Shown here: in pieces, positions 7,798-17,035 of the stretch | Position numbering within the stretch: the first letter of the stretch is position 1 | How the letters are laid out: each line of letters opens with the position of its first letter | Source of the DNA: an uncultured Bacilli bacterium | Lineage (GTDB): Bacteria; Bacillota_I; Bacilli_A; RF39; UBA660 | NCBI GenBank assembly: GCA_947623735.1 | Contig: CANQHE010000010.1 | Span: 1 to 33,909 of the forward strand | Length of the DNA: 33,909 nucleotides | Direction: 5' to 3' | Made by a program: the position numbers and the translations under genes | Notes under the pieces: model-generated | What the model was told of the DNA's origin: nothing | What the model saw: only the letters and a program-made list of their open reading frames with translations | Databases searched by the model: none

Positions 7798-10281
7798 ATG
7801 GGATTAATACGCAAATTATTTGATACCGAATATAAAGAATTAAAAAAATTTGAAAAAATAGCTGACGAAATTATGGCACTTGATGAAGATATGGCGAAAC
7901 TTAGTGATGATGAGTTAAAAGCGAAAACTTTAGAATTTAAAGATAGACTTAGAAATGGGGATAGTTTAGATGATTTAATTGTTCCAGCTTTTGCGGTTGT
8001 TAGAGAAGCAGCTTATAGAGTTATTGGTGAAAAACCTTTTTATGTGCAAATACTTGGAGGTTTAGCTTTACATTTTGGAAATATAGCCGAAATGAAAACT
8101 GGTGAAGGTAAAACTTTAACAGCAACAATGCCTACTTATCTTAATGCTTTAACAGGACTTGGGGTACACGTTGTAACCGCGAATGAGTTCTTGGCAAAAA
8201 GAGACTCAGAATGGATGGGAAATATTTATAGATTTCTTGATTTAACTGTGGGTCTTAATATGCGTGAATTATCAAGTAGTGAAAAGCAAGAAGCCTATAA
8301 CTGTGATATTTTATATTCTACTAATAATGAAATTGGGTTTGATTATTTAAGAGATAATATGGTAGTTGAGGCCGATAAAAGGGTGCAAAGACCACTTAAT
8401 TTTTGTATTGTTGATGAGGTTGATTCAATATTAATAGATGAAGCTAGAACTCCGCTTATTATTTCCGGGGGAAGATTTAATTCGAATAATTTATATGTGG
8501 ATGCTGATAGAGCGGTTAAGAGATTAAAAGAAGATGAAGATTATTTAGTTGATGCGAAGACTAAAAATGTTTCTTTAACGGAAGCTGGTAGTGAAAAAAT
8601 TGAAGGAATATTTCATTTAAAGAACTTGTATGATTTAGAAAATACTGCCTTAGTACATCATTTAAATCAGGCTTTAAAGGCTAATTATGGCTTTAAAAGA
8701 GATGTTGATTATGTAGTTCAAGATGATGAAGTTATTATAGTTGACCAATTTACCGGAAGACTTATGCAAGGAAGACAATTTAGTGAGGGACTTCATCAAG
8801 CAATTGAGGCTAAAGAAGGAGTTACAATTAATACCGAGACTAAAACAATGGCGACGATTACATTCCAAAATTTATTTAGAATGTATAATAAACTTTCCGG
8901 GATGACGGGAACGGCGAAAACCGAAGAAGAGGAATTTAGAAATATATATAATATGTATGTTATTCAAATTCCGACTAATAAACCAGTAATAAGAGAAGAT
9001 TTGGCGGATCTTGTTTATGCAACTAGTAGTGCTAAATATAAAGCTATTATAAATACGGTTAAAGAAATAAATAAAACCGGAAGACCAATACTTATTGGTA
9101 CGATTAGTGTAGAAGTTAATGAATATTTAAGTAGTTTATTAAATAAAGCGGGACTTAAACATGAGGTATTAAATGCCAAAAACCATGCAAGAGAAGCCGA
9201 AATTATTGCAAAGGCTGGCGAAAAGTATGCGATAACTCTTGCGACTAATATGGCCGGACGGGGAACCGATATTAAACTTGGTGAAGGAGTAAAAGAACTT
9301 GGTGGTTTGTGTGTAATTGGAACAGAAAGACATGAGTCAAGAAGAATTGATAATCAGCTTCGAGGACGTTCAGGACGGCAAGGAGATCCAGGAATGAGCC
9401 AATTCTTTGTCTCTTTTGAAGACGATTTGATGAGAAGATTTGGAACCGATAGAATTAAAGGCATGCTTCAAAATTTGGGAATGGATGACCAAGCCATTAG
9501 AAGTAAAACTTTAACGCGTTCAATTGAATCAGCTCAGAAGAAAGTTGAAGGAAATAACTACGATATTAGAAAGAGTTTGCTGGATTATGATAATGTTTTA
9601 AATGAACAAAGAGAAATTATTTATGCTAGACGTAATGAAGTTTTAGATATGGAATCTATTCATGAGAGAGTAATTGAAACATTTAAAAATGTCATTGCTG
9701 ATTTATGTGAACAACATTTGGCTCCAGAAAATACTCTAACTGATTCTGATAAAGATGATATTACAGAATATGTTAATAATAATTACTTAAAAAATAATTC
9801 TTTAAAATTTGTTGATATTAAAGATTTAAGTGATGATGATACAGTTAAATATATTACCGATTTAGTAATTAAAGATTATGAAGAAAAGATTAAAGATGTG
9901 CCAGTTAGTGATGATTTTGAAAAGGCAATAACTCTTAGGGTAATTGATTCCAATTGGGTGGAACATATGAGTGCCATGGAACATTTAAAAGAAGGTATTG
10001 GACTTAGAGGTTATGGCCAGGTTAATCCGGTTCAAGCTTATACAATGGAAGGCTTTGAACTTTTTGAAGAATTCTTAACAAGAATTGATAAGCAAATTGC
10101 AACGTTTTTACTAAATGCGGAAATTAGACAAAATGTGACGAGAAAACAAACTTTAGAAGGACATGCGAATGATGGTAAGGAAAAAGAAAAAGCTGCACCA
10201 AAGAGAGTTAATAAGGTAGGAAGAAATGATCCTTGTCCATGTGGGTCTGGTAAGAAATACAAAAATTGTCATGGCAAATAG
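7798..10281 (+). CDS. secA: Preprotein translocase ATPase SecA
   Basis: SecA drives unfolded preproteins through SecYEG with ATP. The 827-residue protein has Walker A GEGKT (residues 102-106), the DEVDSILIDEARTPLIISG Walker B/DEAD block near 206, the motif MAGRGTDIKLG in the second nucleotide-binding domain, and QLRGRSGRQGDPG. The C-terminal zinc finger has Cys813, Cys815, Cys824 and His825 (CPCGSGKKYKNCH) for SecB or ribosome contact. I chose ATG 7798 (MGLIRKLFD) because AGGAAGGTG is 6-7 bases upstream; GTG 7789 lies in that ribosome site. Length is normal. Confidence 0.98.
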   Translation: MGLIRKLFDTEYKELKKFEKIADEIMALDEDMAKLSDDELKAKTLEFKDRLRNGDSLDDLIVPAFAVVREAAYRVIGEKPFYVQILGGLALHFGNIAEMKTGEGKTLTATMPTYLNALTGLGVHVVTANEFLAKRDSEWMGNIYRFLDLTVGLNMRELSSSEKQEAYNCDILYSTNNEIGFDYLRDNMVVEADKRVQRPLNFCIVDEVDSILIDEARTPLIISGGRFNSNNLYVDADRAVKRLKEDEDYLVDAKTKNVSLTEAGSEKIEGIFHLKNLYDLENTALVHHLNQALKANYGFKRDVDYVVQDDEVIIVDQFTGRLMQGRQFSEGLHQAIEAKEGVTINTETKTMATITFQNLFRMYNKLSGMTGTAKTEEEEFRNIYNMYVIQIPTNKPVIREDLADLVYATSSAKYKAIINTVKEINKTGRPILIGTISVEVNEYLSSLLNKAGLKHEVLNAKNHAREAEIIAKAGEKYAITLATNMAGRGTDIKLGEGVKELGGLCVIGTERHESRRIDNQLRGRSGRQGDPGMSQFFVSFEDDLMRRFGTDRIKGMLQNLGMDDQAIRSKTLTRSIESAQKKVEGNNYDIRKSLLDYDNVLNEQREIIYARRNEVLDMESIHERVIETFKNVIADLCEQHLAPENTLTDSDKDDITEYVNNNYLKNNSLKFVDIKDLSDDDTVKYITDLVIKDYEEKIKDVPVSDDFEKAITLRVIDSNWVEHMSAMEHLKEGIGLRGYGQVNPVQAYTMEGFELFEEFLTRIDKQIATFLLNAEIRQNVTRKQTLEGHANDGKEKEKAAPKRVNKVGRNDPCPCGSGKKYKNCHGK

Positions 10282-10308
10282 TAGGTTAATTGCGGATTTT
10301 AAAAAAGT

Positions 10309-10349
10309 AAAAAGAGGATATAAAAGTTGAGTTTTTTCCTCTTTTTTTC
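10309..10349 (+). terminator. Terminator after secA
   Basis: AAAAAGAGGA (10309-10318) and TCCTCTTTTT (10337-10346) are perfect 10-bp complements leading into a T run. Confidence 0.85.
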
Positions 10350-10382
10350 CTCAATTTTTTAAAAATAAGGAAGGAGGTAACT

Positions 10383-10955
10383 ATGAATATTATTCTTGGC
10401 TCTAAAAATAAATCTAAAAGAGAATCGATTGCGATAGCATTAGATTCATTAAATATTAGTGATTATGAGATTGAATCTGTAGAGGTTCCTTCTTTTGTTA
10501 GTTCAAGACCTATGAATGAGGAAATATTACTTGGAGCTCATAATCGTAATCAAGAATTAATAAAATATTGTTTACAAAATAATCTTGTATATGACTTATT
10601 AATGAGTATAGAAGGAGGATATGAGCAAGTGGGAGATTATTATTTTATAGTTACTTATGCTTCGATTATAGATAAAGATGGGCAGGAATTTATTGGTAAA
10701 TCACAAGGTTTACAAATTACTAAAAATATGTTTGAATGGATAAAAAAGGGGCAGTCGTTAAATAGAATTATTGAGGAAATATTAGATAACAAAGAAAATA
10801 AAAAAGGCATGGGAATAAGTGGTTATTTAACTGATGGTTATTATTATAGAAATATTTTTGATGCAACATCTATAATAAGTGCTTATGAATTTATGAAAAA
10901 TTCCAAAACATCCTATGAAAAGTTGGAAAAAAAATTAGAATTAAGTATTAAGTAG
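10383..10955 (+). CDS. DUF84-family (YjjX-like) inosine/xanthosine triphosphatase
   Basis: This family hydrolyses non-canonical nucleoside triphosphates (ITP, XTP) and keeps the nucleotide pool clean. The 190-residue protein shows the family order: ILGSKNKSK near the N-terminus, SSRPMNEEILLGAHNRN near residues 40-58, the signature SIEGGYEQ near 75-82, and KGMGISGYLTDGYYYR near 140-155. It has a strong AAGGAGG ribosome site. It stands alone between secA and the accessory RhuM region. Confidence 0.8.
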   Translation: MNIILGSKNKSKRESIAIALDSLNISDYEIESVEVPSFVSSRPMNEEILLGAHNRNQELIKYCLQNNLVYDLLMSIEGGYEQVGDYYFIVTYASIIDKDGQEFIGKSQGLQITKNMFEWIKKGQSLNRIIEEILDNKENKKGMGISGYLTDGYYYRNIFDATSIISAYEFMKNSKTSYEKLEKKLELSIK

Positions 10956-11024
10956 GAATTTTTGTTAATTGGAAATATGGTTTAAAATGAGTCGTTGTAT
11001 TTTTAAATTTATGGAGGTGAATAT

Positions 11025-12034
11025 ATGGAGAATAAGGATGATTCTAATAATATAATTATTTATCAATCTCTTGATGGAGAAACAAAAATTGATGTAAAAT
11101 TGGAAAATGAAACTGTTTGGCTATCTCAACAACAAATGGCATTGCTTTTTAAAACTTCAAGAACAAATATAGTTGAACATATAAATAATATATATTTGGA
11201 AGGAGAATTGGATAAAAATTCAACGTGTCAGAATTTCCGACAAGTTCGAATGGAAGGTAATAGAGAGGTATCACGAGAAATTCCATTTTACAATTTAGAT
11301 ATGATAATTTCTTTAGGATATCGGATTAAATCTAAAATAGCTACTAATTTTAGAAAATGGGCTACTGAAAGATTAAAAGAATATATGATTAAAGGATTCA
11401 CATTAGACGATGAACGTCTTAAAGGCAATGCTGGTGGCAATTACTGGAAGGAATTATTAGCTAGAATAAAGGACATTAGATCTTCAGAAAAAGTTCTCTA
11501 TCGTCAGGTTTTAGATTTATACGCCACGGCAGTTGATTATAATCCCAAAGATGAAAAGTCTATTGAGTTTTTTAAAATTGTGCAAAATAAACTTCATTTT
11601 GCAACCCATGGGCATACTGCTTCAAAGTAATCTATGAAAGAGCTGATTCAGAAAAACCATTTATGGGACTAACAACCTTTAGTGGTGATATTCCTGTTAT
11701 GAGTGATGTAGTCATTGCTAAAAATTATTTAACAGAAGAAGAATTAAAAATTTTAAATAATTTAGTATCAGGATACTTTGATTTTGCTGAAATTCAAGCA
11801 ATTAGGCATAAACAAATGTATATGGAAGATTATATAAGAGAACTTGATTCCATTTTGTCCACTACAGGAGGAGAGACATTAATTGGTGCAGGTACTATAA
11901 GTTACGATAAGGCAATAAAAAAAGCAAAGAGTGAATATAGAAAATATCAAGTAAAAGAAATTAGCCCTGTGGAGGAAGCATATTTAGAAACATTAAAAGG
12001 CATTAGTAAAAAAATTGATGACAAAGAGAGCTAA
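11025..12034 (+). pseudogene. RhuM-family protein, broken by a one-base frameshift
   Basis: RhuM (virulence RhuM/Fic-associated family) proteins are about 330-residue proteins of unknown biochemical role, often near phage-like or defence genes. The first part (11025-11630) covers the N-terminal winged-helix-like domain and ends after FATHGHTAS. The reading continues in another frame from about 11625 (VIYERADSEKPFMGLTTFSGD) to 12034. Removing one base near 11621-11625 explains the shift; restoring it gives a full-length relative of the intact copy at 13932-14951, with IAKNYLTEEELKILNNLV matching IAKNYLNEKELKNLNNLV. No repetitive slippery tract is present, so decay or a sequencing error is likelier than programmed frameshifting. 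Confidence 0.85.
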
Positions 12035-12065
12035 CAAAATAATTTTGTAAACCCTCTTTTTATCT
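12023..12065 (+). terminator. Terminator overlapping the stop of the broken rhuM copy
   Basis: AAAGAG (12023-12028) pairs with CTCTTT (12054-12059). An inner stem ACAAAAT/ATTTTGT (12034-12040 with 12042-12048) extends it. A T run follows. Confidence 0.65.
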
Positions 12066-12138
12066 TTTAGGAAAATAAAGTTGTGTATAAAAAATATGTT
12101 GATGCATTTTAAAATCAAAAGTTGAAAGGAGATAAATA

Positions 12139-13020
12139 TTGAAAACAGATATAGTAACAACGGAAATTATTGTTAAAGAGAATAAAGTTGGGATATTAAG
12201 AGTGGGAAATGTTAATTATATATCATTAACAGATTTGGCAAGATATAAAGATAAAGAGAGAACGGATTATATAATCCAAAACTGGATGAGAACTACAAAT
12301 ACAATTCTTTTTTTAGGGACTTGGGAATATTTAAATAATCCAAATTTTAATTCCATCGAATTCGATGGGTTTAAAAATGAATCAGGAACTAATTCTTTTG
12401 TTATGACTCCAAAAAAATGGATTACAGCAACAAATGCTATTGGTGTAATTTCAAAGCAAGGAAGATATAATAGTGGCACTTTTGCTCATCCTGATATAGC
12501 TTTTGAATTTGCCAGTTGGTTATCACCTGAATTTAAATTATATTTAATAACAGAATTCGAAAGATTAAAAAAGAGTGAAGCTTATCAATATAAAGTTGAG
12601 TGGAGCGCAACTAGACTTTTATCAAAAGTTAATTATGTTGTTCATACTGATGCAATTAAGAAATGCATAGTTCCAACTTTAACTGAAGAACAAAAACAAT
12701 TTGTGTATGCCGAAGAAGCAGATGTATTAAACGTTGCTTTATTTGGAATGACGGCAAGAGAATGGAGGGAAAGTAATCCAGAACTTGCAGAAAATGGAAA
12801 TATAAGAGATTATACGGATCTACTTCATTTAGTGATACTAAACAATTTACAAAATACAAATGCCGAATTAATCGAAGAAAATGTTCCCCAAAGAGAGAGA
12901 CTTATTAGATTAAATAGATCAGCAAGAAGACAAATGGAAGCCTTAAAAGATAATAAAAGTCTTAAAGATTTAGAATTATTGCAAAAACAAGTTAATGATA
13001 ATAAATTAATTGAACAATAA
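12139..13020 (+). CDS. KilA-N domain protein
   Basis: KilA-N domains are DNA-binding modules common in phages and mobile regions. The 293-residue protein opens with a beta-strand region, then YISLTDLARYKD (about 34-45), DYIIQNWMRTTNTILFLGTWE and the typical NSGTFAHPDIAFEFASWLSPEFKLYLITEF block (about 114-143). The C-terminal part is helical and charged (RLIRLNRSARRQMEALKDNK), probably coiled coil. The start is TTG 12139, 7 bases after AAAGGAG. Neighbours are two RhuM-family genes, so this is part of the accessory stretch. Its target is unknown. Confidence 0.8.
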   Translation: MKTDIVTTEIIVKENKVGILRVGNVNYISLTDLARYKDKERTDYIIQNWMRTTNTILFLGTWEYLNNPNFNSIEFDGFKNESGTNSFVMTPKKWITATNAIGVISKQGRYNSGTFAHPDIAFEFASWLSPEFKLYLITEFERLKKSEAYQYKVEWSATRLLSKVNYVVHTDAIKKCIVPTLTEEQKQFVYAEEADVLNVALFGMTAREWRESNPELAENGNIRDYTDLLHLVILNNLQNTNAELIEENVPQRERLIRLNRSARRQMEALKDNKSLKDLELLQKQVNDNKLIEQ

Positions 13021-13135
13021 AAGAAATAAATTCTTGTAAATTTATATATAGAATTTTATAATTAAATAGTTTTACAGATTATAATTTATCTAATCTTATT
13101 TAAAAAGAATATTATACAATTTTGTATATGTAACT

Positions 13136-13798
13136 ATGTTTTTAGTAGTTCTATTAATAATTGATTATTCTAATGTTGTATTAAATAAAGTACCACCTAG
13201 ATTTTCTTATTTAAAAGAAACTGGAGATACTATGATTGTTTATAAAGCACCTTTTTATAATGTGTATCGAATAAATAGAAATACTAAAAATGAATATTAT
13301 ATAATTGATATCAAAAAGAAGTATACTGAAAAAACTATACCAATAACGCCATTTAATAGAGATAAATCAGGTATTGAAAATATAATACAATATAAAAATC
13401 AATATGTTGGTAACAATAGAAATGATAGCCATTTAATTGATAATTTACCACTTGCAGAATATGGTTATGTTTTTGAGATTGATTCAGTAAACCTTGGATT
13501 AACCATCGATTATCAGATTACAGATTGGTATGTTAATGAGAGTCATTATTTAGAAAAGGCATTATTGTATAACTCTGTAGCAATATTTGCTTTAATAGAT
13601 AATGTTGAGGTAATAACTTTTAATTTTAGTGGTAATACATATATAGTAAGTAGAAAACAAATAAATGAATTGTATCCTAATTTTAAAGATATAGTTAATA
13701 ATAGAATTAATCAAAACAATTTTAATAAGTATTCAGAAAATAAAATGAATGATAATAATTTTGTAGAAAATATATTTAAAAAAATATTTGTTAATTAA
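13136..13798 (+). CDS. DUF4825-like membrane-anchored protein, start unclear
   Basis: The C-terminal half resembles DUF4825, a domain of unknown function in Gram-positive envelope proteins: YKNQYVGNNRNDSHLIDNLPLAEYG (about 82-106), then LGLTIDYQ, then SVAIFALIDNVEVITFNFSGNTYIVSRKQINELY. The N-terminus is hydrophobic (residues 1-10) and lacks a ribosome site. The frame stays open upstream to 13094 and encodes a basic lead (LKRILYNFVYVT) that would complete a membrane helix, but no usable start codon exists there. The gene may be truncated or have lost its start. Confidence 0.55.
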   Translation: MFLVVLLIIDYSNVVLNKVPPRFSYLKETGDTMIVYKAPFYNVYRINRNTKNEYYIIDIKKKYTEKTIPITPFNRDKSGIENIIQYKNQYVGNNRNDSHLIDNLPLAEYGYVFEIDSVNLGLTIDYQITDWYVNESHYLEKALLYNSVAIFALIDNVEVITFNFSGNTYIVSRKQINELYPNFKDIVNNRINQNNFNKYSENKMNDNNFVENIFKKIFVN

Positions 13799-13801
13799 TC
13801 G

Positions 13802-13825
13802 GTCATCATGCTTGATGGCTTTTTG
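13802..13825 (+). terminator. Terminator after the DUF4825-like gene
   Basis: GTCATCA (13802-13808) pairs with TGATGGC (13813-13819), including one G-T wobble, and runs into TTTTT. Confidence 0.7.
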
Positions 13826-13931
13826 TTTACAATTTTATATGTGAGAATAATAAATTTCTTGTTAAGTGTTATTAGTAATAGTATAATATATGGAGAAGGA
13901 TGAAGAGATTATTATATTTAGGAGGTGGAAT

Positions 13932-14951
13932 ATGAAAGATAAATTAATTGGTGATGAAAAGAATATTTTATTTTATAATGATGAAGAAGGAAATATTAAA
14001 ATAGAGGTATTACTTAAAAATGAAGATGTTTGGTTAAATACGGAAGCTTTAGCGACACTTTTTAATGTTAATAGACCAGCAATTACTAAACATATCAATA
14101 ATATTTATAATGATGGGGAACTTGAAGAAAATATCACGTGTTCCAAAATGGAACATATGGGTAATAATGGTAAGCAAGTGTATAGTACAAAGTATTATAA
14201 TCTTGATATGATTATTTCGATTGGATTTAGAGTAAATTCTAAAAAAGCAATCAAATTTAGAACTTGGGCTAATAAAATAATTAAGGATTATATGATTCAA
14301 GGATTTGCATTAAATGATGAAAGATTCATGAAAGCTAGTAAGAGAGATCAAGAATATTTTCAAAGATTATTGGAAAGAATTAAATTAATTCGCACGAGCG
14401 AAAGAATGTTTTATCAAAAAGTTACGGATATATTTTCAGAATGTTCGATAGATTATGACAAAGACAGTGAAGAAGCAATAACATTTTATAAAACAATTCA
14501 AAATAAGTTTCATTTTGCTATAACTGGACAAACGGCTGCCGAAATAATTTATAATAGAGTAGATGCTAAAAAGAAAAATATGGGTCTTACTAATTTGGAA
14601 AAGTCTCCTGATGGAAAGATACTAAAATCAGATATTGTTATAGCTAAAAATTATTTAAATGAAAAGGAACTTAAAAATTTAAATAATTTAGTAAACTTAT
14701 TTTTAGATATAGCTGAAAATAATGCTGAGAGAAATATTGCGATGTATATGAAGGACTGGAATAATGAGGTTTTAAATGCTTTACAAGTTTTTCATTATGA
14801 TGTATTAGAAGGAAAAGGCACAATTTCTCATAAACAGGCCGTAAGCAAGGCTGAAGGGGAATATGAAAAATATAAAGTTATACAGGATAGATGCTATGTA
14901 TCTGATTTTGATAGGTTATTAAGTGAGATTAAACAAATAGAAAAGGAATAA
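13932..14951 (+). CDS. RhuM-family protein, intact copy
   Basis: The 339-residue protein shares the architecture of the broken copy at 11025-12034: an N-terminal helix-turn-helix-like region (NEDVWLNTEALATLFNVNR, about 27-45, then AITKHINNIYNDGELEEN), the YYNLDMIISIGFRVNSKKAIKFRTWA block (about 93-118), and the C-terminal HFAITGQTAAEIIYNRVDA and SDIVIAKNYLNEKELKNLNNLVNLFLDIAE segments. ATG 13932 follows AGGAGGTG by about 5 bases; the ATG at 13890 has no ribosome site. Biochemical function is unknown. Two related copies within 3 kb suggest duplication or repeated acquisition. Confidence 0.85.
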   Translation: MKDKLIGDEKNILFYNDEEGNIKIEVLLKNEDVWLNTEALATLFNVNRPAITKHINNIYNDGELEENITCSKMEHMGNNGKQVYSTKYYNLDMIISIGFRVNSKKAIKFRTWANKIIKDYMIQGFALNDERFMKASKRDQEYFQRLLERIKLIRTSERMFYQKVTDIFSECSIDYDKDSEEAITFYKTIQNKFHFAITGQTAAEIIYNRVDAKKKNMGLTNLEKSPDGKILKSDIVIAKNYLNEKELKNLNNLVNLFLDIAENNAERNIAMYMKDWNNEVLNALQVFHYDVLEGKGTISHKQAVSKAEGEYEKYKVIQDRCYVSDFDRLLSEIKQIEKE

Positions 14952-14990
14952 ATTATATATTCAATAGTGGTGGATGATATGAGAAATGAT

Positions 14991-15019
14991 TTGATAAACA
15001 GGAATTTTTATGATACAAT
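14991..15019 (+). promoter_or_regulatory. Promoter of prfB
   Basis: TTGATA (14991-14996), 17 bases, TACAAT (15014-15019), about 39 bases before the prfB start. Confidence 0.7.
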
Positions 15020-15057
15020 TTTATTGAAAAAAATTTAATAGATAAAGGATGATATTG

Positions 15058-16129
15058 ATGGAAATTAGAGAGAAACAAGAATTATTAGATAATTTATTTA
15101 GTAAAGTTAAAGATATCGGGAGGGCTCTTTGACATTGCTAAATTAAGAAAAGATAAAGAAGAATTAGAAATAATTGTTAATAAGCCGGATTTTTGGAATA
15201 ATGTAACTCTCGCTAACGAGACTTATCAACAATTAAAAAATTTAAATAAAATAATTAGTAATTATAATAATTTAATTGATACGATAAGTATTACGAAAGA
15301 AATTTTAGATATAGAAGATGTTAGTGATAAAGAAATAGAAAATATAAGTAAACAAGTAGAAGAGTTAGAAATTAATACTTTGTTAAATGGTTTATATGAT
15401 AAAGAAAATTGTTATTTAGAGATACATCCTGGAGCTGGAGGAACGGAATCTTGTGATTGGGCTAATATGCTACTTAGAATGTATGAGCGTTTTTTAGATA
15501 AAAATAACTTTAAATATAAAGTTATTGACATTCAAGATGGTGATGAAGCAGGTATTAAAAGTGTAACTTTATATATTGAGGGTGAGTATGCTTATGGTTA
15601 TTTAAAAAATGAAGCTGGTGTTCATAGGTTAGTTAGGATATCACCATTTGATGCGAATAAAAGACGGCATACTTCTTTTGCGTCAGTAAGTGTTACGCCA
15701 GAATTTAGTAAAGTTGATGATATTTTAATTAAAGATGACGATTTAAAAATTGACGTTTATCATTCCAGTGGAGCAGGGGGACAGTCGGTAAATACGGCAA
15801 ATTCAGCGGTTAGAATTACACATTTACCAACAAAAACAGTTGTTACCTGTCAAACAGAAAGAAGTCAATTAAGAAATAAAGAAATAGCACTACAAATTCT
15901 TAAAAGTAAGCTTTATCAACAAAAATTAGAAGAACAAGAAAATAAAATTAAAAGTATTACAGGTGAGGAAAGTAATATAGATTTTGGTAGTCAAATAAGA
16001 AGTTATATACTAGAACCATATAAATTAGTAAAAGATCATCGATCAAAATATGAGGATACAGATCCAATAAAAGTATTAGATGGGGATATAATAGATTTAA
16101 TTGAAAGTGTTTTGAAATTAAAAAAATAA
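15058..16129 (+). CDS. prfB: Peptide chain release factor 2, with programmed +1 frameshift
   Basis: RF2 ends translation at UGA and UAA. The gene opens with 24 codons ending in CTT, hits in-frame TGA (15130-15132) and continues in the +1 frame from GAC at 15131 to 16129, giving about 356 residues. The shift site CTT TGA C, with an SD-like GGGAGGG a few bases upstream, is the classic autoregulatory slip: low RF2 favours frameshifting and more RF2. SPF, the stop-codon recognition tripeptide, is near 195-197 (RISPFDANKRR), and GGQ, the peptidyl-tRNA hydrolysis motif, near 240-242. The presence of RF2 shows UGA is a stop codon here. Confidence 0.97.
15121..15133 (+). promoter_or_regulatory. Programmed +1 frameshift site of prfB
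   Basis: The slip codon CTT (15127-15129) is followed by TGA C. A Shine-Dalgarno-like GGGAGGG (15118-15124) lies just 5', as in other prfB genes. Confidence 0.95.
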
Positions 16130-16157
16130 AGAAATAGTTTGGATTATTTCTTTTTTA
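16128..16157. terminator. Terminator between prfB and the XRE gene
   Basis: AAAGAAATA (16128-16136) and TATTTCTTT (16145-16153) are perfect 9-bp complements with a T run on the plus side. The convergent XRE gene ends at 16155, so it may serve both. Confidence 0.75.
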
Positions 16158-16541
16158 TATGATTATTTTTTTATTACAGTTGGGACATGTTAGTAATATT
16201 TTTCTATTGGTTATTTCGTGAATGTTGTTAAGTAATTTGATTATTTCAATAGGAATATCTGTATTATAATTACAATATTCGCATTTTATATGTTTGTTAT
16301 TTAGATATTTAAAAGTATCTTTAGGAAGCAATGCTATCATGTTAGTGTTTAGAGCTTTAGCAATATTATTTAGAGCAGAGATGGAAAAAGATTGATATGT
16401 TTTACTTTCTATGTTAGCAATAAAAGATAAAGAATAGTTGGTAAGCATGGCTAGTTTTTCTTGGGTTATACCAAGATTTTTTCTTCTTTTGGCAATATTT
16501 TTTCCAATTTCATTATATAATTCTAAATCTTCATTAATCAT
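16155..16541 (-). CDS. XRE-family regulator with C-terminal zinc ribbon (copy 2)
   Basis: This 128-residue protein has an N-terminal XRE helix-turn-helix (about 11-68: NIAKRRKNLGITQEKLAML, then YSLSFIANIESKTYQSFS) and a C-terminal zinc-ribbon-like region with two Cys pairs (CEYC and CPNC). It is a paralogue of the protein encoded at 16592-17035, from which it is separated by 50 bp on the same strand. AGAGGCG precedes the start at 16541. The matching recognition helices suggest both bind similar operators. No function is known; the link to the neighbouring surface gene is inferred from position. Confidence 0.8.
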   Translation of the reverse strand: MINEDLELYNEIGKNIAKRRKNLGITQEKLAMLTNYSLSFIANIESKTYQSFSISALNNIAKALNTNMIALLPKDTFKYLNNKHIKCEYCNYNTDIPIEIIKLLNNIHEITNRKILLTCPNCNKKIII

Positions 16542-16591
16542 AAAAATTCGCCTCTTTGATACATAATATCATAGAAAAAGCGCAAAATTTG

Positions 16592-17035
16592 TCAGTTTTT
16601 GTCGATTGATTCAATATTTTTGGGAATTAGCTTTTTTCCACATTTGGGACAGGTAAATGTTGGATATAATTCTTTGCTTTTACCAACAGCATATATAAAT
16701 TCAAAAGTATCTATTACTTCGATAGGTAGTTCTATAGTATTTCGGCATTTTTCACAGATATATTCAGTATTACTTAAACTATTTTTACTTCCTAATTTGC
16801 TATTGTCATAGCATATTTCATGAAGGCCTACTCCTAGAGCACTTGCTATACGCCATAATGCTCCAAGGGAAAAAGTTTGATGGGTGGAAGATTCTATATT
16901 GGCAATAAAAGAGGGCGAGTAATTTACAATTGCTGCAAGTTCATCTTGGGTTAAACCTCTCATTTTACGGTACTTTTTTATATTTTTGCCAACAAAACCG
17001 TAAACGTAGTTTTCGTCGTTTCTTTTAAACCTCAT
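16592..17035 (-). CDS. XRE-family regulator with C-terminal zinc ribbon (copy 1)
   Basis: The 147-residue protein has an XRE helix-turn-helix (about 16-75: NIKKYRKMRGLTQDELAAI, then YSPSFIANIESSTHQTFS) and a C-terminal pair of Cys-x2-Cys motifs (CEKC about 98, CPKC about 132) that would hold zinc. It is divergent from the surface-protein gene, sharing a 170-bp control region with two sets of inverted repeats. It is the first gene of a two-gene minus-strand unit with its paralogue. The arrangement suggests it represses itself and the surface gene, but this is inference. Confidence 0.82.
   Translation of the reverse strand: MRFKRNDENYVYGFVGKNIKKYRKMRGLTQDELAAIVNYSPSFIANIESSTHQTFSLGALWRIASALGVGLHEICYDNSKLGSKNSLSNTEYICEKCRNTIELPIEVIDTFEFIYAVGKSKELYPTFTCPKCGKKLIPKNIESIDKN

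Noticed and set aside
11025-12034. Programmed frameshift in the RhuM gene
   Set aside because: There is no slippery heptamer, no stimulatory SD-like site and no strong downstream structure; the neighbouring family copy reads through without a shift.
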